Shown here in pieces: positions 17,954-25,952 of a stretch of 64,000 nucleotides of DNA. A program made the position numbers and the translations under genes. This DNA is from Chloroflexota bacterium (GTDB taxonomy: Bacteria; Chloroflexota; UBA11872): the NCBI GenBank assembly GCA_026706485.1, contig JAPOYR010000004.1, positions 372,001 through 436,000 of the forward strand. The letters are read 5' to 3'. Position 1 is the first letter of the stretch, and the number at the start of each line of letters is the position of its first letter. The notes below the pieces were generated by a model. It ran no database searches and had not been told where the DNA came from. It worked only from the letters and a program-made list of their open reading frames with translations.

Positions 17954-19705
17954 CTACCCCGCCTCGGGCGGGTCCACGCGCACCGTGATGATGTCCGTGC
18001 CGTGAAACTGCTGGTGGTTCACCGACGTGGCGTAGTGCCGCAGCAGCTGTAGCGAGAGCTCGCTCTCGGCCACGATCTCCGAGTCGTGCTGCTGGAGCTG
18101 GCGCACGCGGTCCTCCAGGTTTTCCTCGCTGCCGCCGCCGATGAACTCCAGGTCCGCCACCGGACCCTCGCTCGAGGCCACCACGACCAGGCGACGTCCG
18201 TCGTCATCGTCTTCATCGTCGTCGTCGAGACTGAGTTTCATCGGCGCCAGCGTCAGCAGCGTCTCTTCCGCCACTGCGTTCAAGCGGTCCTTCATCGCGG
18301 TGTCCCAGCCGCGGCGGTCGGCGAACTTGGTCACGAACGCCGAGAGCTCGGGAAGCACTTCGATGTGGAGCCTCGACTCGAATCGCATCCGGCGATGGCT
18401 CGTCAGTTCCATGAACAGGATCATCGCCACCACGGCGAACCCCCCGGTCGTCACGCCGCTCTTGAGCAGCGTGCCCCACACCGTGCCAAGGTCCGGCAAG
18501 CTGAACAGCCCGAACTGAAACGCCGCGCCGATCCAGAACGAGAGGCCGGCAATGGTCAGCCGTTGGCGGTTCTGCTCAGTCTGGATCACCGTGCGCGCGC
18601 CGTCCACGAACAGCGTTCCGGTCACCAGGATCAGGTAGCCCGCCATCACGGGTCCGGGCAGCGAGCTCAGCAGCCCCGACACCTTGGGAAAGAACGCCAG
18701 CAGGATGAACAGGCCGCCGATCAAGTACCCCACCCGGCGCGACGCGACGCCCGTGACTTGGGTGAAGGACACGATGCCGGGACTGACGATGGTGGGCACC
18801 GAGCCGGCGACGCCGGCAAGTACATTGCACACGCCGGTGCCGGCCATCGCGCCCTGCACCTCGCGAAAGTCGATGGCCAGGTCCTCGCGCCGCGCCACCC
18901 GCTGCAGTGAGATGGATTCGCCGTTCACCTGGATGGAGATGATCACGCCCAGGAACAGAAACGCCGGCAGCAGCGTCCAGAAGGGGATGCCGAAGTCGAA
19001 GCCCAGCTGGGGCCCTTCGTTTGGCAGCCCTATCCAGCTCGCCTGCGTGACCCGGTCGAAGTCGTAGATACCGAACGCCGCGGCAGCCACCGAACCGACC
19101 ACGATGCCGATCATCGGCGCCCACAGCCGCCAGACCGGCGAACCGCGCAGGGTCAGCGCGGCGACGACGATGAGCGTGATCAGGGCCGTCAGCGGCGCCG
19201 CCACGGGTTCGACTTCGGCGGCGTCGTCGAGCAATCCAAACACCACCGATGCCAGGGTGATGGAGAGAATCATCATCACCGTGCCGCCGATGGTCGGCGT
19301 CACGATGCGCCGCAAAATGAAGAGCCACCGGGAAATGACCAGTTGGAACGCCGCCGAGGCGAGAATCAACCAGGTCAGCGTTGCCGGTCCCCCGTCCTTC
19401 AGCGCCGTAATGCAAAAGGGGATCGAAAACGCCGCCGTGAACAGCGGAAGCGAGGCTCCCGCGCCGACGAATCCAATCCGGCGAACCTGAAGAAACGTGG
19501 CCACGCCAACGACCACCAGCGTGGCGAAGACCATCCATCCCAAGTAGGCGTCGTTCTGTCCCGACGCTTTGGCCACGATCACCGGCGTGACCAGCAGGGC
19601 GGCGGACGCGATCAGACCGAATTGCAGGGTATACCCGAGCGAGGCCAGCAGCGGCGGACTCTCGTGCGCCTCGTAGCGTGGGTGCTGCTGGGTCGCCGCC
19701 GCCAG
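17954..19705 (-). CDS. Xanthine/uracil-type permease with C-terminal HATPase-like domain
   Basis: A nucleobase:cation symporter-2 family membrane protein of about 583 residues. Around 12 helices are visible in the first 410 residues, with the family segments PTIGGTVMMIL, the conserved NGESISLQRVARR region and SPGIVSFTQVTGVASRRVGY. The last 170 residues are soluble: LPELSAFVTKFADRRGW, DRLNAVAEETLLTLAP, an acidic run DDDDEDDDDG, and ELSLQLLRHYATSVNHQQF, resembling an RsbW-type ATPase fold. No ATG, GTG or TTG lies in frame between the repeat-derived upstream sequence and the first helix. A strong GGGGAGG (19711-19717) precedes CTG 19705 by five bases, so CTG is the proposed start, with low certainty. 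Substrate is inferred only. Confidence 0.78.
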   Translation of the reverse strand: MAAATQQHPRYEAHESPPLLASLGYTLQFGLIASAALLVTPVIVAKASGQNDAYLGWMVFATLVVVGVATFLQVRRIGFVGAGASLPLFTAAFSIPFCITALKDGGPATLTWLILASAAFQLVISRWLFILRRIVTPTIGGTVMMILSITLASVVFGLLDDAAEVEPVAAPLTALITLIVVAALTLRGSPVWRLWAPMIGIVVGSVAAAAFGIYDFDRVTQASWIGLPNEGPQLGFDFGIPFWTLLPAFLFLGVIISIQVNGESISLQRVARREDLAIDFREVQGAMAGTGVCNVLAGVAGSVPTIVSPGIVSFTQVTGVASRRVGYLIGGLFILLAFFPKVSGLLSSLPGPVMAGYLILVTGTLFVDGARTVIQTEQNRQRLTIAGLSFWIGAAFQFGLFSLPDLGTVWGTLLKSGVTTGGFAVVAMILFMELTSHRRMRFESRLHIEVLPELSAFVTKFADRRGWDTAMKDRLNAVAEETLLTLAPMKLSLDDDDEDDDDGRRLVVVASSEGPVADLEFIGGGSEENLEDRVRQLQQHDSEIVAESELSLQLLRHYATSVNHQQFHGTDIITVRVDPPEAG

Positions 19706-19805
19706 AACAACCTCCCCGCAACCATGCCGCGCGGCAAGTCTGGGCGCACTATACGACGAACCGGTGTCAGGCGATGGATCGAGCGGGCTGTGCGCAGCCT
19801 CAGGT

Positions 19806-19900
19806 TCGTCATTCCCGCGGAGGCAGACCGTTTGCGTAGTCCCTCCGTCATTCCGGCTTCCGTCATTCCCGCGAAGGCGGGAATCCACCCTCACTGAATC
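19806..19900. repeat. Intergenic repeat cluster (CGTCATTCCCGCG family)
   Basis: Three copies in series: a degenerate one at 19806-19824 (CGTCATTCCCGCGGAGG), a short one near 19845-19856, and a complete hairpin unit at 19861-19890 ending in GGCGGGAATCCACC. They fill most of the 340-base gap between the permease and the SDR gene; no gene is seen there. Confidence 0.75.
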
Positions 19901-20043
19901 TGAACGCGCGCCGGATGCTTGGCGTCGGGTGGGCCTGAGACCCGTCCCTACCGGGTCGTGCAAGGGTCGCCGGAGGCCGGAATCTCATTTAATCCAGCCT
20001 GGGGACTCACCCAGCACCCCGCGCGCCCATCGGCTCCGGCGAT

Positions 20044-21498
20044 TCACATCCGTTCGGCGCGGCGGGCGATTGCCTTGACCAGTCCAGCAAAGATCCAGCG
20101 GTGAAGCGGATACAGGCCATACCAATACGCCAAACCCGGCAAGCCTTTGGGAATGAACGCCGCCGTCTGCTCAAGGTGCGTCGCGCCGTCCTCGGCTTCA
20201 CGCGTCTCGAACTGGAGCCAGGCCCGGCCCGGGAGCTTCATCTCCGCGCGCAGGCGCACCGAGCGGTCGGTCCGCAGGTCCTCGACGCGCCAGAAATCCA
20301 GCGCGTCGCCAATGCGCAGGTGATCGGGATGCCGCCGACCCCGCCGCAGACCGACGCCGCCCAGCACGCGGTCCAACGCTCCACGCAGTCGCCAGGCCCA
20401 GGTGGCGAAATACCAGCCGCGCGCGCCGCCGATGCCGGTAAACACCCGGAACACCGCTCGCGGCGTCGCCGACACCCGCATGCGGCGGCGCTCGACGATA
20501 GTCCCATGGCGCGAATCCAGCCGAACCGGACGCTCGCTCCGTTCCGCTGTGCCCAGCGCGTCGCTCCACGACGTGTCAATCCGGCCTGCGTCGAGGTCGT
20601 CGATCACGCGGGCAATCGCCCCGGCATATTCCATCGGATCCACGTCCGGAAAGAGCCTTCGGGCCAGATCGTTGGTCACCACCACGTCGTTGTGCAGACC
20701 CTCGATCAGCGCCGAGCTGATCCCCGCATGAATCGGGGTGATCCAATGCACCCAATAAGCGGACAAGCGGGGCGTCAGCACCGGCACCGGAAGCAAAAGC
20801 CGTTTGAGCCCCCGCGCCTGGGCATAGCCCAGCATCATGCCCCGGTAGGTGACCGCGTCCTTGCCGCCGATCTCGACGATTTGCCCTTGGCTTTCCGGCG
20901 CATCGAGGGCCGATACCAGGTACTCCAGCAGATCGTCGACGGCAATGGGCTGGATGCGCGAATAGATCCACCTGGGGCAGATCATCACCGGCAGCCGCTC
21001 AACCAGGTAGCGAATCATCTCGAAGGAGATGCTGCCCGCGCCGACGATCACGGCCGCCCGAAACTCGGTGACCGGCACGCCGCCTTCCCGCAGCGCTTGG
21101 CCCGTGGACTGCCGGGATCGCAGGTGGTGGGAGAGCCTCGACGCCGGGTCTCCCAGACCCCCCAGGTAGATGATCCGGTTGACGCCCGCGGCCTTCGCGG
21201 CCCGACCAAAGGCGCGAGCGGCCTGCATGTCCCGTTCATGGAAATCGGCGCCGCTCGACATGCTGTGAACCAGGTAGTAGGCCGTGTCGACCCCCGCCAG
21301 CGCCTCCGACAACGCCTGCGCGTCCAGCACGTCGCCCACCGCCACCTCGACCTGCGACTGCCAGGCACGGGCGGCCACTCGCGACCGGCTGCGGACCAAG
21401 ACCCGAACCCGACAACCCGACCCGACCAGCCGAGGAACCAACCGCCCGCCGATGTACCCCGTCGCCCCGGTGACCAGGATCGTTTCGGGTCGGCTCAC
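20044..21498 (-). CDS. Atypical SDR (NmrA-like) NAD(P)-binding protein with C-terminal DUF2867/SRPBCC domain
   Basis: A protein of 484 residues. The N-terminus has the NAD(P) motif TGATGYIGGRLVPRL and, later, YLVHSMSSG and RIIYLGGLGD, typical of atypical short-chain dehydrogenases. From about 320 onward a DUF2867-type domain follows (GARGWYFATWAWRLRGALDRVLGG, GDALDFWRVEDL, PKGLPGLAYWYGLYPLH). This two-domain family is widespread and annotated as DUF2867 oxidoreductases; the substrate is unknown. GTG 21498 was chosen because GGAGGG lies a few bases upstream; another GTG at 21504 is six bases earlier. Confidence 0.85.
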   Translation of the reverse strand: MSRPETILVTGATGYIGGRLVPRLVGSGCRVRVLVRSRSRVAARAWQSQVEVAVGDVLDAQALSEALAGVDTAYYLVHSMSSGADFHERDMQAARAFGRAAKAAGVNRIIYLGGLGDPASRLSHHLRSRQSTGQALREGGVPVTEFRAAVIVGAGSISFEMIRYLVERLPVMICPRWIYSRIQPIAVDDLLEYLVSALDAPESQGQIVEIGGKDAVTYRGMMLGYAQARGLKRLLLPVPVLTPRLSAYWVHWITPIHAGISSALIEGLHNDVVVTNDLARRLFPDVDPMEYAGAIARVIDDLDAGRIDTSWSDALGTAERSERPVRLDSRHGTIVERRRMRVSATPRAVFRVFTGIGGARGWYFATWAWRLRGALDRVLGGVGLRRGRRHPDHLRIGDALDFWRVEDLRTDRSVRLRAEMKLPGRAWLQFETREAEDGATHLEQTAAFIPKGLPGLAYWYGLYPLHRWIFAGLVKAIARRAERM

Positions 21499-21653
21499 GT
21501 ACACCCTCCGCCCTACCCAGGAGCGTCCGTTCGTTGGCGCACTCCCACGTTAGCTGCGATGCCGGACTCGAATCGTGCCAATAGTTCCGCAACCACCGGC
21601 AGAGTCCTCACAGGCAGCCAAGAACTGGAAAAGCTCTGGAACGGCCGTGGGCT

Positions 21654-21709
21654 CTACCCCATCCGTTCGCCCTGAGCTTGTCGAAGGGTCTCTCGAACTG
21701 ATGGAGTAG
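21654..21709. repeat. Palindromic intergenic repeat (GTTCGCCCTGAGC family)
   Basis: Second copy of the element at 9388, with the core GTTCGCCCTGAGCTTGTCGAAGGG and inverted arms (CTAC..CCATC..GTTCG against CGAAC..GATGG..GTAG). Arms differ between the copies but pairing is kept, as expected for structure-conserved REP-like elements. The remaining 21505-21764 gap shows no gene. Confidence 0.7.
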
Positions 21710-21764
21710 CGGCGCCCTACGTCCCAAGTTGGACCGCTCGGCCACAACAGCAGCCGACTTAGGC

Positions 21765-21971
21765 CTAGCGCCAACTCCCGGTCGTCATCAGGTCGCCCCG
21801 CACCGCGATCTTGTGCCGCAGGCTGCCGATCAGATCCGCGTCGCCGCCCTCGTAGGGAAGCACGCGGGCCACCGGCTTACCTCGCTTGGTGACGATCAAG
21901 CCGCCAGAGTCGAGCTCATCCAACATCGCCAGGCAATGCTCCTTGAACTTCGCGGCCTCGATCTCTTTCAT
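21765..21971 (-). CDS. Phd/YefM-type antitoxin (type II toxin-antitoxin), no partner seen
   Basis: A 68-residue protein with the Phd/YefM N-terminal DNA-binding pattern: MKEIEAAKFKEHCLAMLDEL followed by GLIVTKRGKPVARVLPY, then a short C-terminal tail that normally wraps the toxin. In this family the partner (PIN/VapC, RelE or Doc) usually follows directly. Downstream (below 21765) there is only an intergenic repeat, so the toxin is absent. It sits just beside a tRNA cluster, a common landing place for mobile DNA. Confidence 0.82.
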   Translation of the reverse strand: MKEIEAAKFKEHCLAMLDELDSGGLIVTKRGKPVARVLPYEGGDADLIGSLRHKIAVRGDLMTTGSWR

Positions 21972-22020
21972 GGCAGCCCGTCGACGATCATCAATGCAAA
22001 GCCTCTCGACTTGATCAAGC

Positions 22021-22096
22021 TGGTGGGCCCACCTGGATTCGAACCAGGGACTGGCCGGTTATGAGCCGGCTGCTCTGACCGCTGAGCTATGGGCCC
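22021..22096 (-). tRNA. tRNA with CAT anticodon (Met or lysidine-modified Ile2)
   Basis: Acceptor GGGCCCA pairs with TGGGCCC, the D-arm is TAGCTCAG, the anticodon stem-loop GCCGG-CTCATAA-CCGGC gives CAT, the T-arm GGTTCGAATCC is present, and CCA is encoded (22021-22023). Two elongator-like CAT tRNAs exist in this window, so one is probably tRNA-Ile2; this one, with its GC-only acceptor, is the better candidate, but sequence inspection alone does not decide. Confidence 0.93.
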
Positions 22097-22121
22097 ATGG
22101 CAGGCCCGCAACGGGGGTGTC

Positions 22122-22198
22122 TGGCGGTCCCGACCGGATTCGAACCGGCGATCTTCTCCTTGACAGGGAGATATGCTAGGCCACTGCACCACGGGACC
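22122..22198 (-). tRNA. tRNA-Asp (GTC)
   Basis: Acceptor GGTCCCG pairs with CGGGACC, the discriminator base is G as expected for Asp, the anticodon loop CTGTCAA gives GTC, the T-arm is GGTTCGAATCC, and CCA is encoded (22122-22124). Confidence 0.95.
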
Positions 22199-22247
22199 AG
22201 CGTTGCGGGCGCGCCGCCCACCATGGTATCCGACGCCACGGTGGCGG

Positions 22248-22331
22248 TGGGCCGGGTAGGATTCGAACCTACGTAGCCGTAAAGGCGCCGGATTTACAGT
22301 CCGGTGGTATTAGCCGCTCACCCACCGACCC
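22248..22331 (-). tRNA. tRNA-Tyr (GTA)
   Basis: A type II tRNA with acceptor GGGTCGG pairing CCGGCCC (one T-G pair), D-loop GAGCGGCTAAT, anticodon stem-loop CCGGA-CTGTAAA-TCCGG giving GTA, a long variable arm and T-loop GGTTCGAATCC. The bases after the discriminator are CCG, so CCA is not encoded, unlike the four other tRNAs here. Confidence 0.94.
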
Positions 22332-22462
22332 GCGAAAGGCGCACCCGTTCGCTTGCGTTGTAAACAGTCGCGCGGGCACGACAACCCTTCAGCCGCCGCA
22401 CCCGCCAATCGCCGCCATGGTACCAAGCAACGGGCGCCCGCCCGCCTTCGCTAGCTAGCCGC

Positions 22463-23200
22463 ATGGAGTGGCTCACCGAGCAGCAAGCCGTGCTCGCGCC
22501 CTATTTCTTCCTGCCTCACCCCGTGGCCGTGGTCGCCGTGCTGGCCTTTGGTCTCTTCTGGTCCCGGCTCGGGCCGCCGCTGATGCCGGACCGCCCCGCG
22601 GCCTGGTTCGGATTCGTTGCCGGAGCCGCCGTCTACGCCGTCGCCCAGGTGTGGGTGCGTGGCGAGCCCACGACCGCCGTCATGGACCTCATCACGCAAA
22701 ACATCGACCCCGCCCGCATTGCCGACGCTCGACCGCTCACCGGCGTCGTCGAAGCCCTGATCGCCGGCTACGTCCAGGAGATGGTCAAGCTCATCCTCCT
22801 GCTGCTGGTGCTCTTTGCCATGGCCTATCCGCGCGAGCCGCGCCCGGTGACCACCGCCGCCGCGGCCCCCGCCCTCGGCTTCGCCCTGTTTGGCGCCAAC
22901 GCCTCACTCTCCCCCGAAATCCAACAGCTCCCCGTGGACGGCGACCTGGTCTATCCGATCGTCCAGCAGTGGCTCTGGATCGGCCTCCACCTGGGCACGG
23001 CCTATCTGCTCGCCAAGGGCTGGCTGACCGATCGCCTGGGCGTGTATCTGATGAGCGCCGGGCTGCTGCACGCGGCCGCCGTCTACACCGCCACGCTCGA
23101 ATCGCTCGGCTGGCACCCGGTGGTGGTCACCGTGATCCTGGCGGCCGTCGCGCTCAGCGCCTTCTCCGGCGGCGCCGGCGCCATCCCCGCGCGCCGCTAG
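22463..23200 (+). CDS. Polytopic membrane protein, possibly PrsW-like
   Basis: A 245-residue protein with about seven or eight hydrophobic segments. It contains VQEMVKLILLLLVLF (near residues 109-123), GFALFGANASL and WLWIGLHLGTAYLLAKG, in an order reminiscent of PrsW intramembrane proteases (EExxK, FxxxE, FxxxH). However, the first Glu is replaced by Gln and the second motif lacks its Glu, so activity is doubtful. ATG 22463 starts the hydrophobic frame. Function unassigned. Confidence 0.65.
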   Translation: MEWLTEQQAVLAPYFFLPHPVAVVAVLAFGLFWSRLGPPLMPDRPAAWFGFVAGAAVYAVAQVWVRGEPTTAVMDLITQNIDPARIADARPLTGVVEALIAGYVQEMVKLILLLLVLFAMAYPREPRPVTTAAAAPALGFALFGANASLSPEIQQLPVDGDLVYPIVQQWLWIGLHLGTAYLLAKGWLTDRLGVYLMSAGLLHAAAVYTATLESLGWHPVVVTVILAAVALSAFSGGAGAIPARR

Positions 23201-23215
23201 GAAACCTAGCCGCAA

Positions 23216-23260
23216 CCCCTCCGTCATTCCCGCGAAGGCGGGAATCCACCCCACATTGAA
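23216..23260. repeat. Complete intergenic hairpin repeat (CGTCATTCCCGCG family)
   Basis: The clearest single copy: CCGTCATTCCCGCGAAGGCG followed by GGAATCCACC. CATTCCCGC and GCGGGAAT are the hairpin arms around GAAG. It lies between two convergent genes, and no gene is seen in this 122-base gap. Confidence 0.8.
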
Positions 23261-23322
23261 CCTGGGGGCGGAAAGGATGCGCCCGGTCATCCCCAAACCC
23301 GGCTGGACTCGGCAGACGTCAC

Positions 23323-24867
23323 CTAGCCGGGGAAACGAGAGGATGGCGGTCGGCCACCGACGCGCCCCGTCACCATCGAGGCTCCGGTCGCCCCCACGGC
23401 CACTACGAGGCTCACCACCCCCAACCAGTCCCCGCTGACGCTATAGGGCGAGCCCGGCGTCGTCACCGCCACGTCGGCGGCGAGCATGGTCTCCAGTTGG
23501 GAGGCGAGCGGCGTCGCGGCGACGACGCGCCCATCCGGTGAAACGATGGCCGACCCGTAGCGCCAGTCGGCCTTGACGATCGCCAGCCGGTGCTCGGCCG
23601 CCCGCACCCGCAGGTGCGCCAGCTGCGTGCCGGCATAGGCCGCCCAGTCGTGCGTCGGCACCGCCACCACCTGGGCGCCGTCGCGGGCCAGTCGCGCCAG
23701 GGCGTCGGTGTAGCTACCGTCGGGCCCCAGGGCCAATCCCACGGCCACTCCGTCGACTTCGTAGACCGGATGCAGCCCTTCGGTAATGCTGCGCTCGCCG
23801 ATCACCCACACCGGATGCGCCTTGGTCGAGGGCGCCGACAGCCGGCCATCCGGATAGACCAGCACGGCTTCGTTGCGCGTGTGGTCCCAGTCAATGCGAA
23901 TGAAATAGGGCCACACGATCGTCGTGCCCGACCGCGCCGCCACGTCGGCCACCTGCTGCGCCAGCGTCTGCCCGGTCGGCGTCTGGGGATCCACCCAGCC
24001 CGAGGCCTCGGGCCATACCACCAGTTGCGCACCCTGCGCCGCGACGGTCGGTGGCCCGTGTAGCGCCGTGATGACCTCGGTGAGCTCGGCGTATTGTCGG
24101 CGGATGATCAGTGGCCGCGTGAGTGGATGGTCCGGCACGTGCTCGCCCGGTTGCACCAGGGCCGCGCGCAGCGTGCCGGTTGATTCGGGCGGCGGCAGCA
24201 GTGCCAGGATCCCGCCCAGGATCCAGGCACCGGCCACCGCGCCCACGGTCCAGCCCAGCGCCCGACGCGATCCGGTCCATCGTCCCCGCGCCGCCAGGAT
24301 CAGCGCCGCGATGGCGCCGTTGGTGGCCATCGCGATGATCGCGACCGGCCACATGCCGGCCAGCGGCAGGAACGCCCGCAGCGGCGCGACGTCGATCTGC
24401 GCGGTGGCGGTCATGCCCCATTGGTGGCCGGCCGTCGTCACCAGCCGCAGGTACTCGACGCCTGCCCACACCAGCGCCGGCAGCCACACGATGCCCCACC
24501 CCCGCAGCGCCGCGTGCAGGCGCGGCGTCAGCACCGGTACGGCTAGCAATCCCGCTAGGAGACCGAACGCCGCCGCCACCGCCGCGCTCACTCCAACCCA
24601 CGCCGCGCCCGTGATCACCTCCGGCGGATCGATGCTCAGGGCCAGAAGACCGAAGAGCGTGCCGCAGCCGAGTCCCGCCAGCACCCGCGCCGCCGCATTC
24701 GAACGACCCGGCGCGTGGACGGCGAGCATCAGCGGTACCCAGGCAACGAAACCCAGGGCTGTCCACGACAGCGGTGGAAAGCTCGCCGCAAAGAGGGCGC
24801 CCGACGCCAAAGCCGCTAGGATCGGTGGTCCTCCGTGCCCTATCCGGCGTCCGGCAGCGGCTACCAT
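23323..24867 (-). CDS. Apolipoprotein N-acyltransferase-like (Lnt/nitrilase) membrane protein, catalytic Cys absent
   Basis: A 514-residue protein with about six N-terminal membrane helices followed by a nitrilase-type domain (about 232-480), as in Lnt. The family Glu (VVWPEASG, Glu287) and a Lys in the expected region (STKAHPV, Lys349) are present. The segment that normally carries the Cys nucleophile (pattern GVAICYE) reads GLALGPDGS, with Gly381 in the Cys place. Ordinary Lnt acylates the N-terminal Cys of lipoproteins; without Cys this copy may be inactive, use another mechanism, or be a related protein. ATG 24867 starts before the first helix. It is divergent from the MscS gene. Confidence 0.82.
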   Translation of the reverse strand: MVAAAGRRIGHGGPPILAALASGALFAASFPPLSWTALGFVAWVPLMLAVHAPGRSNAAARVLAGLGCGTLFGLLALSIDPPEVITGAAWVGVSAAVAAAFGLLAGLLAVPVLTPRLHAALRGWGIVWLPALVWAGVEYLRLVTTAGHQWGMTATAQIDVAPLRAFLPLAGMWPVAIIAMATNGAIAALILAARGRWTGSRRALGWTVGAVAGAWILGGILALLPPPESTGTLRAALVQPGEHVPDHPLTRPLIIRRQYAELTEVITALHGPPTVAAQGAQLVVWPEASGWVDPQTPTGQTLAQQVADVAARSGTTIVWPYFIRIDWDHTRNEAVLVYPDGRLSAPSTKAHPVWVIGERSITEGLHPVYEVDGVAVGLALGPDGSYTDALARLARDGAQVVAVPTHDWAAYAGTQLAHLRVRAAEHRLAIVKADWRYGSAIVSPDGRVVAATPLASQLETMLAADVAVTTPGSPYSVSGDWLGVVSLVVAVGATGASMVTGRVGGRPPSSRFPG

Positions 24868-24909
24868 TCGAAGCGGTTACCGGGACACCAAGCGTGGGGG
24901 AAATCGCTC

Positions 24910-25479
24910 GTGGACATGTGGCAGCAAACCTTGGACGTGCTCAACGCGCCGATCACGGAGATCGACGGAAAGATCCTGACGCCGCTCGGCATCATCCAAA
25001 TCGTAGTCATCCTCGCGATCACCATGATTGCGCTGCTGCCGTTGCGGCGGCTCCTGCGGCGCAACTTGAGCGAGCGGCTCAACATGGACGAACGGGCCTC
25101 GGCGTGGATCGTACGCCTTACGACCTGGCTGGTGGTGCTGGTTGGGATCTACGTCGCCCTCACGTCCGTGGGCTTCAATCTCAACGTGCTGCTGGCGATC
25201 ATTGGCGGATTGTCGGTCGGCATCGCCTTCGGCACCCAGGACATCGCGCGAAACCTGATTTCGGGCGTTATCGTCTCGGCCGAGCGCCGGATCGGCGTGG
25301 GAGCCGAGATCGAGATCCGCGGCTTTCGCGGGTTTGTGGAAGAAGTAGGGCCCCGGTCGGTTCGCCTGCGCCTGCCCGACGGCCGCCGTGTGCTGCTGGC
25401 CAGCGTCGACTTCATGGCACAGCCCGTGACGCTGCACGGGCCGGCGGAGGAGATGGACGACGCCGAGCAGAACGAATGA
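24910..25479 (+). CDS. Small-conductance mechanosensitive channel family protein (MscS)
   Basis: A 189-residue short MscS. There is one N-terminal helix after the leader (IIQIVVILAITMIALLPL), a second (WLVVLVGIYVALTSVGF), then the pore-lining helix and beta-domain: NVLLAIIGGLSVGIAFGTQD, ARNLISGVIVSAERRIGVG, EIEIRGFRGFVEEVGPRSVRLR. It lacks the long C-terminal vestibule of E. coli MscS. GTG 24910 is preferred over ATG 24916 because GGGGGAA lies seven bases upstream. It relieves osmotic pressure by family knowledge. The next gene begins five bases after its stop, so they form an operon. Confidence 0.88.
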   Translation: MDMWQQTLDVLNAPITEIDGKILTPLGIIQIVVILAITMIALLPLRRLLRRNLSERLNMDERASAWIVRLTTWLVVLVGIYVALTSVGFNLNVLLAIIGGLSVGIAFGTQDIARNLISGVIVSAERRIGVGAEIEIRGFRGFVEEVGPRSVRLRLPDGRRVLLASVDFMAQPVTLHGPAEEMDDAEQNE

Positions 25480-25483
25480 CGAC

Positions 25484-25951
25484 TTGAATCCCGAAGGACG
25501 GCCGCCCGAGGCGCCCGGCAACGTCTCGACCGGCGACCGGGCCGAGCGCCGCTTTCACCAGGGCGTGCTGGCGACCTGGTATGCGCTGGGCATATTCGTG
25601 GCGAGCACCGCGGTCGCGCCGTGGATCATCATCATCGGCGTGCTCGTGCAGCTCGCCGGATCGGTGAATTGCTGCCTCAGCCTGCCGCGCGCCCTGCACC
25701 GATGGCTCATCGCGCCCGCGCGGCGCCAACGCGCGCCCGAGCCTCGAGCGGCGTTCGATCGCGCCGACGCCATGACCGGCACCGTGGCCCTCGCTGGCGT
25801 GATGTTCGTGGTTGCGGGCATGCATCCGCTCGGCTGGGCGCTCGTCGGTGTGGCCATCATCTCGCTGGCGCTCGACGCGGCGCTCGATCGTGGCCCGCTG
25901 CGCAGCCTCGCCGATTTGCTGGCGCGACTGGCCGGACCGGCGCAGCCCTAG
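25484..25951 (+). CDS. Hypothetical membrane protein (155 residues)
   Basis: Three or four hydrophobic segments are seen: AHYALGIF-type at about residues 31-46, IIIIGVLVQLAG near 48-60, GTVALAGVMFVVAG near 99-112 and GWALVGVAIISLAL near 116-129, between basic loops. No family is recognised. The start is probably TTG 25484, since an ATG at 25476 is in another frame and ends after three codons. It lies between the MscS gene and a second small membrane gene with almost no spacing, suggesting one transcript and a membrane role. Confidence 0.6.
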   Translation: MNPEGRPPEAPGNVSTGDRAERRFHQGVLATWYALGIFVASTAVAPWIIIIGVLVQLAGSVNCCLSLPRALHRWLIAPARRQRAPEPRAAFDRADAMTGTVALAGVMFVVAGMHPLGWALVGVAIISLALDAALDRGPLRSLADLLARLAGPAQP

Positions 25952-25952
25952 C

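Noticed and set aside
19706-19963. N-terminal extension of the permease frame
   Set aside because: It is the translation of intergenic repeats (the SRLRGNDG-type peptide is typical of these) and not like the family.
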